A stretch of 64,000 nt of DNA from Flammeovirgaceae bacterium UBA5585 (GCA_002425185.1 DILT01000013.1:496001-560000), one strand, 5' to 3'. Positions 52,593 through 62,620 are shown, numbered from the stretch's first letter. Program-made: numbers and translations. The notes: generated by a model from the sequence alone, not told the origin.

Positions 52593-53302
52593 GAAGTTAT
52601 GATGTTCTTGTCCTGAACAAGTGGAATGCCTTTCATCCTTAAATACAGTTGTGTGAGTACGACAACATCACTTACACAGTAGTCCTTAATTCGTTCCAGG
52701 TCTTTTTCTTTATAGTAAACGGAGTTTACCTGGCTTCCGTCAATACCATTTTTACTGGTGGGTATATGAAAAATAGCGGCCAGCAAATCGAGGGAAGTAT
52801 AGTGCTTGTAATCGCCAAACTTCCAGAGTTCCATGGTATCCAGGTGGTTGACTTCCCATGATTTTCGTCCGGCAAGGTTCAGGGGTTGAGGCAACGGAAT
52901 GGAGTTTACCAGCATGCGCCTGCTCATGTACGGATAATCAAATTCCTTTCCATTGTGGGCACAAAACCGCACTCCGTTATCGAGCTTTTCAAGCATGGCT
53001 TTGAAATCTTGTAGTAGCGCTTTTTCATCGTGTCCGTAGTAGGCTTTTGTCTTAAGTCCTAACTCACCCGATTCGGTGTCAAATAATTTTCCCACAGCAA
53101 TGCATACAATTTTTCCAAACTCGGCATAAATGCCTGCGCGTTGATGGAATAGTTGTTCATCGGTAACACCTTCTTCGCGTTTCAGAAAGGAAGCTTTACG
53201 CGACCACTGTGTTTTCAGGCGTTCGTCCAGGGTGACATAATTATCGGTGCTGGCAACGGTTTCAATGTCGAGAAAAAGAATGTCTTTCAGGTCAGCATTC
53301 AT
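52589..53302 (-). CDS. DEDD-type 3'-5' exonuclease (PolB-like RNase H fold)
   Basis: 237-aa exonuclease of the DnaQ-like/PolB-exo group. Motifs: FLDIETVAS (D-x-E), CAHNGKEFDYPYMSRRM (second Asp) and IKDYCVSDVVVLTQLY (Y-x-x-x-D). It would remove 3' nucleotides from DNA or RNA. Common in Bacteroidota as a stand-alone exonuclease. Translationally coupled with rnr. Confidence 0.9.
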   Translation of the reverse strand: MNADLKDILFLDIETVASTDNYVTLDERLKTQWSRKASFLKREEGVTDEQLFHQRAGIYAEFGKIVCIAVGKLFDTESGELGLKTKAYYGHDEKALLQDFKAMLEKLDNGVRFCAHNGKEFDYPYMSRRMLVNSIPLPQPLNLAGRKSWEVNHLDTMELWKFGDYKHYTSLDLLAAIFHIPTSKNGIDGSQVNSVYYKEKDLERIKDYCVSDVVVLTQLYLRMKGIPLVQDKNIITS

Positions 53303-53374
53303 GTGGTCAAGTTAACAATCTTTAGCAACGCATACTAATGCAGCAGTGGTGTAGCGAATGCTTTTCATAACCGT

Positions 53375-54379
53375 TTACTTTTTCTTGACCTGCACACTAA
53401 AGGCTTTAGCCGGATTCTTACGAATAAGAAGATCGATTTCATTTTCTGTAAAACCTTCTTCTTTCAATCGGGGTATAAGGAGCGTGGAGATGGCCGTGTA
53501 ACCCCGAAACGTTATACTTTGCGGATCCACTACATCATACCAACCGGCATCGTGCGAAAGCAAGGTGCGGTGCAGCAGGTTGTTTGCTTTCATAAATTTT
53601 AAGAAGCTCACGTATTGCTCAATAGTTTCCGGATGTACGTAATCAAATTCTACCCACACACCTTGTGAAGCCATTTCTTTAAAGACTTCGAAGTTTTTCT
53701 CGTTTTGTGCATGCACCCAGATGAAGGCATCGGGTGCTACACCGTTGGCCATGAAGATTGCCAGCTCTTCTTTTGCCGCATTTCCATCACCTGAATGAAC
53801 GGCTATGGTTAACCCGGTGTTAAGATGAGTGATCGCCCCGGCTTTCATGATTTTTTTCTGCGCCTCTGTAAGCGGGGCCTGGTCAGCGCTGAGTTTAATA
53901 AATCCCGGACGGATGCCGGTGTCGTCAATACCGTTGTTGAATTCCTCAACCCAGCGCTGTGCTAATTGCTCTGCGGTTTCGGTGTGCGCATGCGATGGTA
54001 AATATTTTTCGTCAACAGCACCATAGTAACCTGTATTGGTTATAATGTTAAGACCGCTGGCTTCGGCCAAACGTTTCAGCAACATTACATCACGGCCAAG
54101 GTAGTTGGGTGTAAATTCAATAAACGTTTGAACGCCCAGGGGTTTGAGTTCCAGCAGATAGGGCAGCACATGATGAAAAACAGTATCCGCGTTATAGCGG
54201 CCGGGCCAGATGCTGTCCGCCCCGATAAAGTCTACAAGAATGTGTTCGTGTGCAAGGGTAATGCCGGCTGTTGATGCGGGGATTTTACCGGTTACAGTAA
54301 CCAGTACTGGTTCCTTCTTCTTGCAGGAAGATATTAGTATAACAAGAAGAATATGAAGGAGAATTCGTCTAATAATCAT
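53375..54379 (-). CDS. Phosphotriesterase-family lipoprotein
   Basis: 334-aa amidohydrolase-superfamily protein carrying a lipoprotein signal (ILLVILISSC, Cys about 19). Metal ligands are visible: LAHEHILVD (H-x-H), the metal-bridging lysine probably in FIKLSADQAP, AVHSGDGNAAK, HAQNEK and the final Asp in LSHDAGWY. Family members are lactonases, esterases or phosphotriesterases; substrate here unknown. Membrane-anchored location is predicted by the lipobox. Confidence 0.88.
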   Translation of the reverse strand: MIIRRILLHILLVILISSCKKKEPVLVTVTGKIPASTAGITLAHEHILVDFIGADSIWPGRYNADTVFHHVLPYLLELKPLGVQTFIEFTPNYLGRDVMLLKRLAEASGLNIITNTGYYGAVDEKYLPSHAHTETAEQLAQRWVEEFNNGIDDTGIRPGFIKLSADQAPLTEAQKKIMKAGAITHLNTGLTIAVHSGDGNAAKEELAIFMANGVAPDAFIWVHAQNEKNFEVFKEMASQGVWVEFDYVHPETIEQYVSFLKFMKANNLLHRTLLSHDAGWYDVVDPQSITFRGYTAISTLLIPRLKEEGFTENEIDLLIRKNPAKAFSVQVKKK

Positions 54380-54422
54380 AGAATGGATTTTTTATTCAGA
54401 TATCTGAGTTGATCATGCTCTT

Positions 54423-54444
54423 TTTTGAAACAACTGTTTCAAAA
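54423..54444. promoter_or_regulatory. Palindromic activator site upstream of the NtrC-type regulator
   Basis: Perfect inverted repeat with arms TTTTGAAACA (54423-54432) and TGTTTCAAAA (54435-54444) around AC. It lies about 60 bp before the -24/-12-like element and 124 bp before the regulator's start codon. The same half-sites occur before the permease genes (57322-57355). Confidence 0.6.
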
Positions 54445-54502
54445 TTAAACAATGGCTTTGTAAACAGAATTCGCCAGGTGTCCTGAATTACAGAATACTT
54501 AG

Positions 54503-54520
54503 TTTGGAATTGCTTTTGTT
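54503..54520 (+). promoter_or_regulatory. Sigma-54-like -24/-12 element before the regulator gene
   Basis: TTTGG-N10-GTT: GG at 54506-54507 and GT at 54518-54519, the sigma-54 spacing, although the usual GC at -12 reads GT. The same form occurs at 57412-57429. Confidence 0.4.
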
Positions 54521-54567
54521 TCAGGTTTTAATTAGGCTAATTTAGATAACTTCTCTATCCCCCAATC

Positions 54568-55953
54568 ATGAATAAATATCAGGGTACGGTCCTGATTATT
54601 GACGATGACGACCATGTGGTGCTTACCTCCCGCATGATCCTGAAACAGTATTTTGAGACTATCGAAACGCTCAGTTCGCCCAAAACACTGGAGTCGTTTC
54701 TGAAGGGTCGTGAAATTGATGTCATCTTGTTGGATATGAATTTCAGTGCGGGGGTCACTTCGGGCAATGAGGGTATCTTTTGGATGAACCGCATCCGGGT
54801 ACTGTCGCCCCTCACGCAGGTGGTGTTGCAAACGGCCTATGGTGATATTGAGCTCGCGGTCAAATCAATTAAAGAAGGGGCTGTTGATTTCCTGCCCAAG
54901 CCATGGGACAAGGAAAAGCTGGTAACTACCATGGTTAACGCCTATCACCAGGCGCAGGCCCGGAAAGAGAACCGGAATCTCAAGTCAAAGCAGCAGGCAC
55001 TTCAGGATCATCTTAATAAAAATGAGAGCCCCTTTATTGCCTCGGCTTCTTCCATGCAGCCTGTGCTTTCCGCCATCGATAGTGTGGCTGTTACCGATGC
55101 CTCGGTGCTGATTCTGGGGGAACATGGCACGGGAAAAGAACTTGTTGCGAGAGCTATTCATCAGCGTTCAAACCGGGCGCATGAACCATTCATCGTGGTT
55201 GATGTAGGCGCACTGCCTCCGGCATTGTTTGAATCGGAGATGTTCGGCCATGAAAGAGGCGCCTTCACCGATGCCAAAGAATCGCGCATCGGGAAATTTG
55301 AGCTCGCTCACAAAGGCACTCTGTTCCTGGATGAAATCGGAAATATCCCGCCAGAACTGCAGATCAAATTGCTTTCGGCCATCCAAACAAAATCTGTCTG
55401 TAAGGTGGGTTCCAATACGCCTGTTGCGATTGACGTCCGCATTATTTGTGCTACCAATGCGCCTGTTTATGAGTATGTAAAGAAGGGCATTTTCCGGCAA
55501 GACCTTTTTTACAGGATCAAGACTATCGAAATTAATTTGCCTCCGCTTCGTGACCGTATGGAAGATTTACCGGCCCTTTTCCAGTACTATTTTGAATACT
55601 ATACAAAACGGTACGGCAAGTCGCTTGAAGCAGAAGCGAACCTCCTTGCAGATCTGCGCAAGTACAAATGGCCCGGGAACATTCGTGAACTTCAGCATGC
55701 CATTGAGCGTGCGGTAATTCTCTGTCGTGAGCCGGTGCTGCAGGTATCGGATTTTCAACTGCTGGATGTCATTGAAACACCCTTACTACTAACAGAAACC
55801 CTGAACATTTCAGAAATGGAACGTGAGGTTATCCGCAAGGCGTTAATGAAGTGTGGAAATAACCTGACGCGCGCTGCCGAGGAACTGGGCATCGGCCGCA
55901 CTACGCTTTACCGGAAGATCGAGGAATACGGCCTGAGTGAACATGGAAAATGA
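54568..55953 (+). CDS. Sigma-54-dependent response regulator (NtrC family)
   Basis: 461-aa activator of sigma-54 promoters. Receiver domain (residues about 6-125) with phosphoacceptor D56 in VILLDMNF; AAA+ domain (about 150-385) with Walker A GEHGTGKE, the sigma-contact loop as ERGAFTDA (GAFTGA is usual), and Walker B TLFLDEIGN; C-terminal Fis-type HTH (NNLTRAAEELGIGRTTLYRKIEEYG). It overlaps the kinase gene by 11 bp, forming a pair, and probably activates the permease genes downstream. Confidence 0.95.
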   Translation: MNKYQGTVLIIDDDDHVVLTSRMILKQYFETIETLSSPKTLESFLKGREIDVILLDMNFSAGVTSGNEGIFWMNRIRVLSPLTQVVLQTAYGDIELAVKSIKEGAVDFLPKPWDKEKLVTTMVNAYHQAQARKENRNLKSKQQALQDHLNKNESPFIASASSMQPVLSAIDSVAVTDASVLILGEHGTGKELVARAIHQRSNRAHEPFIVVDVGALPPALFESEMFGHERGAFTDAKESRIGKFELAHKGTLFLDEIGNIPPELQIKLLSAIQTKSVCKVGSNTPVAIDVRIICATNAPVYEYVKKGIFRQDLFYRIKTIEINLPPLRDRMEDLPALFQYYFEYYTKRYGKSLEAEANLLADLRKYKWPGNIRELQHAIERAVILCREPVLQVSDFQLLDVIETPLLLTETLNISEMEREVIRKALMKCGNNLTRAAEELGIGRTTLYRKIEEYGLSEHGK

Positions 55954-57310
55954 ATCTCATATTCGTAAACGACTCCGGCTCCGGGTGGCCTTACGACTTT
56001 TGGGTATATGCTTTTTCGGATGCCTTACGGGTTTCCTGGTGTTTAATTCGCCCTACTGGATGGCCGGCATCTGGACGAGCCTCATCACTTTTGGCCTGTT
56101 CATTGAAACGATAAGATTTGTCACTCAATCCGAACTTAAGCTCACAGCTTTTCTGCAGGCCCTGCGTCAAAATGATTTTGCCATCACCTTTTCAGAAAGT
56201 AAAAAGGCTGATAATTATGATCTTCACCGCGCATTCAATCAATTAAACGACATTTTCAAGAAGCTGAGGTCAGAGCGGGAATCACAGCACCAGTTGCTGT
56301 TGGCCATTGTGGAAAACTCCAGTGCACCGCTGATTTGTTTTGAAGAAACTACCGGAGAAATCTTCCTCATTAACCATGCGGCAAAGAATCTGTTCCAGAT
56401 GCCTTTTCTGCAAAAGATTGAATCGCTTGGACGTGTGGATGCCGGACTTACACGAACGCTGATTGACATGCCGGACGGAGGAAGGATTACGGAGAAACTA
56501 GTGGTGGCCGGAAAGACATCCATTCTTTCTATCCATGCACAGCACCTGATCTTCGAGAACAAGAATCTCAAGTTAATTTCTATACATGATGTAAGCAGCG
56601 AAATGGCTGCGCGTGAAGCGGAAACCTGGCAGAAACTGCTGCGCGTGCTTACGCATGAAATCTCCAATTCCGCCATCCCGCTCTCAACACTCTCATCCTA
56701 TATCTATGAAATGGTGACAGAGGCGCATGCCAGCGAAAGACGCCTGACCGAGGAAGAGCGAAGTGATATGATGGAAAGTCTGCGTACGATTGACCAGCGG
56801 AGCAAATCACTGAAAGAATTTGTTCACAATTTCCGCAACATCAACCAGGTGCCCGAGCCGAATCTTGAAAAAGTGGAAATGCTTGCCCTGGTGAATGAGT
56901 CCCTCTCACTGTATGCAAGGGAATTGCAGAAAGAATGTATAACACTGGATGTCAAAGTTCCGGGGCAGCAGTTTGTTTATGCCGACAGGAATCTTACGCA
57001 GCAGGTGCTGATCAACCTGATCAAGAATGCCGTGGAGGCCATGCGCAACATGAAAAATGGAAAGCACATTGAGCTGGCCACTTCACCCATGGGTACCCGT
57101 TACCTGCAACTTCACGTGCGCGATACCGGGCAGGGAATATCACAGGAGGACCTCGACCAGATTTTCATTCCGTTCTTCTCTACCAAAAAGGGAGGTTCTG
57201 GTATCGGGCTGAGCATCTCCAAGCAAATTATGCAAAAGCAAAATGGGGACATCAGTGTGCAATCCGTGCCGGGCAGGGGGAGTGTGTTCACGCTTAGTTT
57301 TACATCATAA
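55943..57310 (+). CDS. Sensor histidine kinase partner of the NtrC-type regulator
   Basis: 455-aa membrane kinase. Two N-terminal transmembrane helices (LRLLGICFFGCLTGFLVFNS; AGIWTSLITFGLFIETI) with a very short loop between them, a PAS domain (about residues 105-225), the phospho-acceptor helix LLRVLTHEISNSAIPLSTLSSYI (His in HEISN), and an HATPase domain (NLIKNAVEAM; DTGQGISQEDL; GGSGIGLSISKQIM). NtrY-like in layout. The lack of a periplasmic domain suggests it senses the membrane or a cytoplasmic signal. ATG at 55943; GTG at 55937 is an alternative. Confidence 0.93.
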   Translation: MENESHIRKRLRLRVALRLLGICFFGCLTGFLVFNSPYWMAGIWTSLITFGLFIETIRFVTQSELKLTAFLQALRQNDFAITFSESKKADNYDLHRAFNQLNDIFKKLRSERESQHQLLLAIVENSSAPLICFEETTGEIFLINHAAKNLFQMPFLQKIESLGRVDAGLTRTLIDMPDGGRITEKLVVAGKTSILSIHAQHLIFENKNLKLISIHDVSSEMAAREAETWQKLLRVLTHEISNSAIPLSTLSSYIYEMVTEAHASERRLTEEERSDMMESLRTIDQRSKSLKEFVHNFRNINQVPEPNLEKVEMLALVNESLSLYARELQKECITLDVKVPGQQFVYADRNLTQQVLINLIKNAVEAMRNMKNGKHIELATSPMGTRYLQLHVRDTGQGISQEDLDQIFIPFFSTKKGGSGIGLSISKQIMQKQNGDISVQSVPGRGSVFTLSFTS

Positions 57311-57321
57311 CAGATCTGGTT

Positions 57322-57355
57322 TGTTTCGAACTGAAACATTCCAATGTTCTGTTTC
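57322..57355. promoter_or_regulatory. GAAACA/TGTTTC activator sites before the permease genes
   Basis: TGTTTC (57322-57327), GAAACA (57333-57338) and TGTTTC (57350-57355). The second and third form the same orientation pair as the palindrome at 54423-54444 but about one helical turn further apart. Placed 60 bp upstream of a -24/-12-like element, as expected of an NtrC-type binding site. Confidence 0.5.
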
Positions 57356-57411
57356 GGCACACTTAACTTCTCAGAGGCTTTGATTTTGGGCGGTTTATAA
57401 ATGAAATCTCC

Positions 57412-57429
57412 TTTGGCAGGAAAATCGTT
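57412..57429 (+). promoter_or_regulatory. Sigma-54-like -24/-12 element before the first permease gene
   Basis: TTTGGCA with GG at 57415-57416, then 10 bases, then GTT at 57427-57429. The TTGGCA half is close to the sigma-54 -24 consensus; the -12 half reads GT in place of GC, as at 54518. Confidence 0.45.
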
Positions 57430-57493
57430 GATAGCGGTTAGTTCATAGTTGATAGACTAACACGAACAACTACCAACCAAAAAACGAACAAGG

Positions 57494-59998
57494 ATGTTAC
57501 TGAACTACCTCAAACTCTCCCTACGCCTGATGGTAAGGAACCCGTTCTTCACCTTCATTAATATTCTTGGGTTGGGTATTGGTTTTGCGTCTTTTATTTC
57601 GCTGTGGGATTTTTCTATAAAGGAGTTACAAGCTGATCAATATCATAAGGACTATGAGCGCATTGCCAGAATCGGGTATCATTGGCGATGGGCCGATGAT
57701 GGCAAAAAGTGGGACCACTCCAGGGTTAGTTTTTCCAAGTCGGATATTCCGCTGCGTGCAAAAGAAGATTTTCCCGAGGTGGAGGATTATGTGCGCATTC
57801 ATACACAACTTTTCTTTGGAATTCCGGCAGACCTCGTTCCCCACGGAAGAAAAATCACGATGTCAAGAGCTGGACGATTACAGGAAGACAGGATTTTCAG
57901 GGAAGAACATGTGATCTATGCAGATCAAAATCTTTTCAACTTCTTTTCCATTCCCTTGGTACGCGGCAATCCGGATAACGTTTTAGCTCAAGCCGGTTCG
58001 GTTGTGCTTTCTGAAAGTCAGGCAGTCAAGTACTTTCATCAGGCAGACCCTGTTGGAGAATTGTTGAAACTTAACGATTCGATCACCCTTAACGTGACTG
58101 GTGTTTTTAAAGATCTGCCACACAACACGCACCTGACTTTTAATACGGTCATATCAAACGAGCCATACCTTGACGTATGGGCAAAAGCGCTCAATAGCCC
58201 GACCATTAACTATGTAAAACTGAAGGCAGGAAATTCATTTGAAGATTTTGAGGCAAAGCTAAATGGAAGAAAGGGAGATTACTTTGCGGCCATCCTGCAG
58301 GTACTGCATAATACAGACATCGAGGTTTTTGTTCAGCCACTAAAGGAAATAATATTCAGCGCGAATCTTCCGGGCGATGAATTTGCTTACCGGTCAAAGT
58401 CATTGCTAATAACCTTTGCCATTGTGGCGGTTGTGCTACTGGCAATGGCATGGATCAATTACATCAATTTATGGATAGCCAGGAACAAGAAGCGGGAAAA
58501 GGAGTTGGCCACCCGAAAAGTCAATGGGGCGCGCGGTACGGATTTCGCTTTTCAATTTCTCACGGAGTCAGCGCTCATCAACCTATTTGCGCTGCTTTTA
58601 GCCATAACACTTCTGCAGTTTGCCCGGATTCCTTTCCATCACTTATTTAATATTCAAATTAATGAACTGGGGCAAATAGAAACCGGGTCGGTAATGGTTT
58701 TTATTCTGACGTTTGTACTTAGCATCATCATAACAGGCTTGTATCCGGCATTCAAAGCCACGAATAAGCACTCTCTTTCTCTTTTCAAAAGGTCAACCGG
58801 GGAATCCGGAGGAATATTTTCATCAAGCCTGGTCGTTGTTCAATATGCTTCTGCTATTACTTTAATACTTTGGTCAACATTGGTGTACTTCGAGTTGAAC
58901 CATATCTTTAATAAAGAAGTCGGTTTTGATCGTGATCATGTGCTGGTAGTAGACATTCCTGCAGTAAGAAATCATGAAAATCATCTCGAAGGCTTAATGA
59001 GCAGACTCTCGGTTAATCCCTCGATCGATAAAACAGCCTACAGCCTCGGTGCCCCTGGTGTAGATTATCTTCAGTTGAATACACGAAGATCCGGCAGGTT
59101 GATGCAAATCGGCTTTGAATGGAATGGAATAAATGAAACGTATATCCCGCTCTTTGATTTGAAGCTTGTGGCAGGACGAAATTTTATACAGGATGACCGA
59201 AGTGATGTCGCTATTCTTAGTGAGGTAGCAGTTCAGCGGCTGGGTTTTGAAAACCCTGCGGATGCGGTAGGCACACGATTGGAGGTTCTTATCAGTGAAG
59301 AGCGTGGGGTGTGGCTTACCGTTGAAATAATAGGTGTGGTTAAGGAATATCGAACCTTCCCGTTTTTTGAAAGCTCATTGGCTGCTACTGATTTAAAAAA
59401 TGATTTTCAATCTAAAGGAAAAATGTTCACCTATAAGAACAGGAATGTTGAATTTTTTCCGCTGGAGAAACTTTTCGTCAAGATGAATCCCGTCAATATT
59501 CAGCATACGATAGCTGTAGTAGAAGCTGATTACAAGGTGATGTATCCCGGAACGGCTTTTACCTGGTCCTTTCTCGAAGAAAACATGAATAATCTGTACG
59601 CAAATGAAAAGATTACCCGCAATCGGATAATGCTTTTCGTGGTACTTGCCATAGTGATCGCCTGTTTGGGTTTCCAGGGCATGATTGCCGACAAAGTTAT
59701 TTCCAAGACGAAGGAAGTGGGCATTCGCAAAATTCTGGGAGCGCACAGCGGGCACATCACCAGGCTGATTCTTCAACCCTCTTTCATTCAATTGGGTATT
59801 GCGATTCTGGTGGGCATGCCAACGGCATGGTACCTGGGTGACTCATACCTACAAAAATTCTCCGAACGCATTGAACTTCAATGGTGGCACTTTGCTTTGC
59901 CCGTGATGATACTGGTTGTGATCATGCTAAGCACCGTGGCAACCGTAATCTGGAAAGCCGTGAAGAGTAACCCGGTGGAGGCACTGAAGTATGAATAA
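57494..59998 (+). CDS. MacB/FtsX-type ABC transporter permease, paralogue 1
   Basis: 834-aa membrane protein with the large Bacteroidota permease layout: N-terminal transmembrane helix (NPFFTFINILGLGIGFASFI), a periplasmic MacB-PCD domain (about residues 50-280), an FtsX bundle (about 290-430), a second periplasmic domain (about 460-690), and a C-terminal FtsX bundle ending NPVEALKYE. No ATPase gene is next to it. Likely exports lipids, lipoproteins or peptides or transmits force across the periplasm, with an ATPase encoded elsewhere. First of three tandem copies. Confidence 0.92.
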   Translation: MLLNYLKLSLRLMVRNPFFTFINILGLGIGFASFISLWDFSIKELQADQYHKDYERIARIGYHWRWADDGKKWDHSRVSFSKSDIPLRAKEDFPEVEDYVRIHTQLFFGIPADLVPHGRKITMSRAGRLQEDRIFREEHVIYADQNLFNFFSIPLVRGNPDNVLAQAGSVVLSESQAVKYFHQADPVGELLKLNDSITLNVTGVFKDLPHNTHLTFNTVISNEPYLDVWAKALNSPTINYVKLKAGNSFEDFEAKLNGRKGDYFAAILQVLHNTDIEVFVQPLKEIIFSANLPGDEFAYRSKSLLITFAIVAVVLLAMAWINYINLWIARNKKREKELATRKVNGARGTDFAFQFLTESALINLFALLLAITLLQFARIPFHHLFNIQINELGQIETGSVMVFILTFVLSIIITGLYPAFKATNKHSLSLFKRSTGESGGIFSSSLVVVQYASAITLILWSTLVYFELNHIFNKEVGFDRDHVLVVDIPAVRNHENHLEGLMSRLSVNPSIDKTAYSLGAPGVDYLQLNTRRSGRLMQIGFEWNGINETYIPLFDLKLVAGRNFIQDDRSDVAILSEVAVQRLGFENPADAVGTRLEVLISEERGVWLTVEIIGVVKEYRTFPFFESSLAATDLKNDFQSKGKMFTYKNRNVEFFPLEKLFVKMNPVNIQHTIAVVEADYKVMYPGTAFTWSFLEENMNNLYANEKITRNRIMLFVVLAIVIACLGFQGMIADKVISKTKEVGIRKILGAHSGHITRLILQPSFIQLGIAILVGMPTAWYLGDSYLQKFSERIELQWWHFALPVMILVVIMLSTVATVIWKAVKSNPVEALKYE

Positions 59999-60068
59999 AA
60001 CCTGTTGCTGGTTGTTCGCTACTCGTTGCTCAAGATTTCGAACAACCAACAACCAATAACGAACAACT

Positions 60069-62549
60069 ATGATCCTCAACTACATAAAACTCTCCTTCCG
60101 CCTGATGGCGAGAAATCCGTTCTTCACATTTATTAATGTGGCAGGGCTTAGCGTTGGCTTTGCTACATTTTTGCTCCTGTGGCCTTATGCAGAGCATGAA
60201 CTCAAATCAGATCAATACCATCAGCATGCTGATCGGATAGCACGCCTGGCTATTGACTTTAAATGGACCGATAATGATAATAACTGGGACGGCTTCCTGG
60301 GTGCATTCAATAGTTGGGGAGTCGCCCATGAAATTAGCAAGACATTCCCGCGGGTGGAAGAAGTAACCCGAATTTCAATACCAAATAGCTTTGATAAAAA
60401 GCTTCAGGGTATCGACAAAGACCTATTTATAACCATCATAAAAAACACTGATGAAAAAATTCATTACCGTGAACCGCAATCTATTTTTGCCGATCCTAAT
60501 TTCTTCCAATTCTTTACAATTCCTCTTATTTCCGGTGACAAGCAGCATGTGCTGGACGCCCCCAATACAGTGGTACTGTCGGAAGCTACTGCAAAAAAGT
60601 ACTTTGGGGGAGATCGGGCAATAGGCAAAATAGTTTACCTGAATGATAGCATACCGGTAATGGTCACGGGTGTTTATGAAAACCTACCCTCAAATACCCA
60701 ATTTCAATTTGACCTCGCGTTCTCGGTGGTTGGTAAACAGGGAATTGATATATCCACCTGGGGTGGCTGGACAGGCTATTGTTATTTCAGACTGGAAAAG
60801 GGTTATGACTTTTCAGTCTTTCAACAAGACCTGGATAAACGCAAATCAGAACTATACGCCTTTGTGAAATACGGATGTGCCCATTGTGATTGGAGCCCCC
60901 TGGTTCAACCATTAACTGAAGTTGTATTTACCGACTATCGTGGAAATATTTTTAAAACAAAATCAAAATATCTGTTGGAAGGATTGTATGTTGTTTCTTT
61001 CATTGTGTTGTTGTTGGGTTGGATCAATTACATCACGCTGTCCATTCACTCCTTAAACAAACGGTTAAAAGAATTAGCAACCCGAAAAGTTGTTGGAGCT
61101 GCCAAAAAGGAGTTTAGCCAGCAGTTTTTTGTTGAGTCCGTTGTGATCAACTTCATTGCCGGTTTGGCCGCACTTACACTCTTTCAACTTTTAAAGAACC
61201 CGGCCGAACAATGGTTAAACCTTTATACTCCGGCCTGGTCAGATCATTCCAACCACGTGCTCATGGTAATAGTATCGATGTTTGTTGCTGGCGTTGTGCT
61301 AACAGCAGCATACCCTTTATGGATCATTCAAAAGAAAGGTATACATGAGTTATTTAAAAAATCCAATACCAGGCTTAAACCATCAATCCTCAATTCCGGA
61401 TTGGTTACTGTTCAATACGGTGCTGCCGTTATGCTTCTGATTTGGGTATTTATCATAAGCGCGCAATTAAACTATGTATTGGAAAAAGATATCGGAATAA
61501 AAAAGGAAGGTGTAGTAGTGATTGAAGGGCCCGCCAGTGCAACCTTCTCCGATTCCCGGATATCTTCTTTTCTTCAGGAGATAAAACGTATTGAAGGAAT
61601 ACGGGAATCGACAGTAAGTTATTCCCTGGCCGGAGATCCAGATGCAAAAGGCATTACCCTGCAACGCAACAAGAGCAGTAATTTTGTCGGGGTAGATTCA
61701 AATGGTGGAGTGGATGAAAATTTTCTGAAAACTTTTGAAATCGAACTGGTGGCCGGAAGAAACTTTCTTGCCGATAACCCGGCCGATAGAAACAGCCTGT
61801 TGATTAGTCGGGCACTAATGAAAAGACTTGCCTTCCAATCCCCAGAAGAAGCCATAGGGCAGCGGGTACTTGTGCCGCAGGGAACAACGGAAAGTGCTGA
61901 AATTATCGGGATCATTTCTGATTATGAATTCAGACCCTTCTACAATGATGCCACCGAACATGGACGGGGAGTTGCTTTGTTTTATAAAGACTTTCTTGTG
62001 CCCTTTTACAAACCACTTAAGTTGTCTTTTAGTCTTGATGTAAACCAATCTCAAGAAATACTCGACCGCGTAGAAGCCTTGTACCAATCGCTATTCCCGC
62101 AAGAAACATTTAAATGGTATTGGTTAGATGAAAAAGTAGGCCGCCAATATAACAATGAGAAAGTGGCCAAGAATCAAATAGCTTTTTTTACCATACTGGC
62201 CATTGGTATTGCCTGCCTGGGGTTGCTGGGGTTGATCAACAGTAAAGCCATTGAGAAAACCAAAGAAATCGGAATCCGCAAGGTACTGGGGGCGGAGTTG
62301 CATCAAATTACACAGGTGCTGTTAAACCCCACCGTTAAGCAAATGGTTATTGCTGCGTTGGTAGGAGTTCCTGTAGCCTGGCGCTTGTCAGTGAGCTACC
62401 TTGAAAAATTCTCCGAGCGAACAGAACTGCAGTGGTGGTACTTTACTTTACCTGTTCTGATTTTAGTCGTGATCATGTTGCTCACCATTTCTTCTGTAGT
62501 TTGGAAAGCCGCCAGGAGCAATCCGGTGGAAGCACTGAAATATGAATGA
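60069..62549 (+). CDS. MacB/FtsX-type ABC transporter permease, paralogue 2
   Basis: 826-aa paralogue of the preceding gene with the same start (MILNYIKLSFRLMARNPFFT) and end (NPVEALKYE). Two periplasmic MacB-PCD domains and two FtsX bundles can be followed. The spacer before it (70 bp) contains an inverted repeat TGGTTGTTCG (60009-60018) / CGAACAACCA (60039-60048) and ACGAACAA-type repeats. A 66-bp stretch of its 5' end is identical to paralogue 3. Confidence 0.92.
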   Translation: MILNYIKLSFRLMARNPFFTFINVAGLSVGFATFLLLWPYAEHELKSDQYHQHADRIARLAIDFKWTDNDNNWDGFLGAFNSWGVAHEISKTFPRVEEVTRISIPNSFDKKLQGIDKDLFITIIKNTDEKIHYREPQSIFADPNFFQFFTIPLISGDKQHVLDAPNTVVLSEATAKKYFGGDRAIGKIVYLNDSIPVMVTGVYENLPSNTQFQFDLAFSVVGKQGIDISTWGGWTGYCYFRLEKGYDFSVFQQDLDKRKSELYAFVKYGCAHCDWSPLVQPLTEVVFTDYRGNIFKTKSKYLLEGLYVVSFIVLLLGWINYITLSIHSLNKRLKELATRKVVGAAKKEFSQQFFVESVVINFIAGLAALTLFQLLKNPAEQWLNLYTPAWSDHSNHVLMVIVSMFVAGVVLTAAYPLWIIQKKGIHELFKKSNTRLKPSILNSGLVTVQYGAAVMLLIWVFIISAQLNYVLEKDIGIKKEGVVVIEGPASATFSDSRISSFLQEIKRIEGIRESTVSYSLAGDPDAKGITLQRNKSSNFVGVDSNGGVDENFLKTFEIELVAGRNFLADNPADRNSLLISRALMKRLAFQSPEEAIGQRVLVPQGTTESAEIIGIISDYEFRPFYNDATEHGRGVALFYKDFLVPFYKPLKLSFSLDVNQSQEILDRVEALYQSLFPQETFKWYWLDEKVGRQYNNEKVAKNQIAFFTILAIGIACLGLLGLINSKAIEKTKEIGIRKVLGAELHQITQVLLNPTVKQMVIAALVGVPVAWRLSVSYLEKFSERTELQWWYFTLPVLILVVIMLLTISSVVWKAARSNPVEALKYE
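60099..60164. repeat. 66-bp exact repeat shared with 62651-62716
   Basis: The stretch from the codons for RLMARNP into the first membrane helix is base-for-base identical in paralogues 2 and 3, while the flanking coding sequence has diverged. This points to recent gene conversion or selection on this part. Confidence 0.85.
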
Positions 62550-62620
62550 TTTAATTATAAGTTTTTGGTTGGTAGATTTTAGTTGACAGCACGCCCACCA
62601 ACAACGAACAACGAACAACT

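Noticed and set aside
56239..56676. 145-aa - strand ORF
   Set aside because: Antisense to the histidine kinase gene.
60001..60068. CRISPR-like repeats between permease genes
   Set aside because: The ACGAACAA units are short, irregular and in leaders of coding genes; no spacers and no cas genes.
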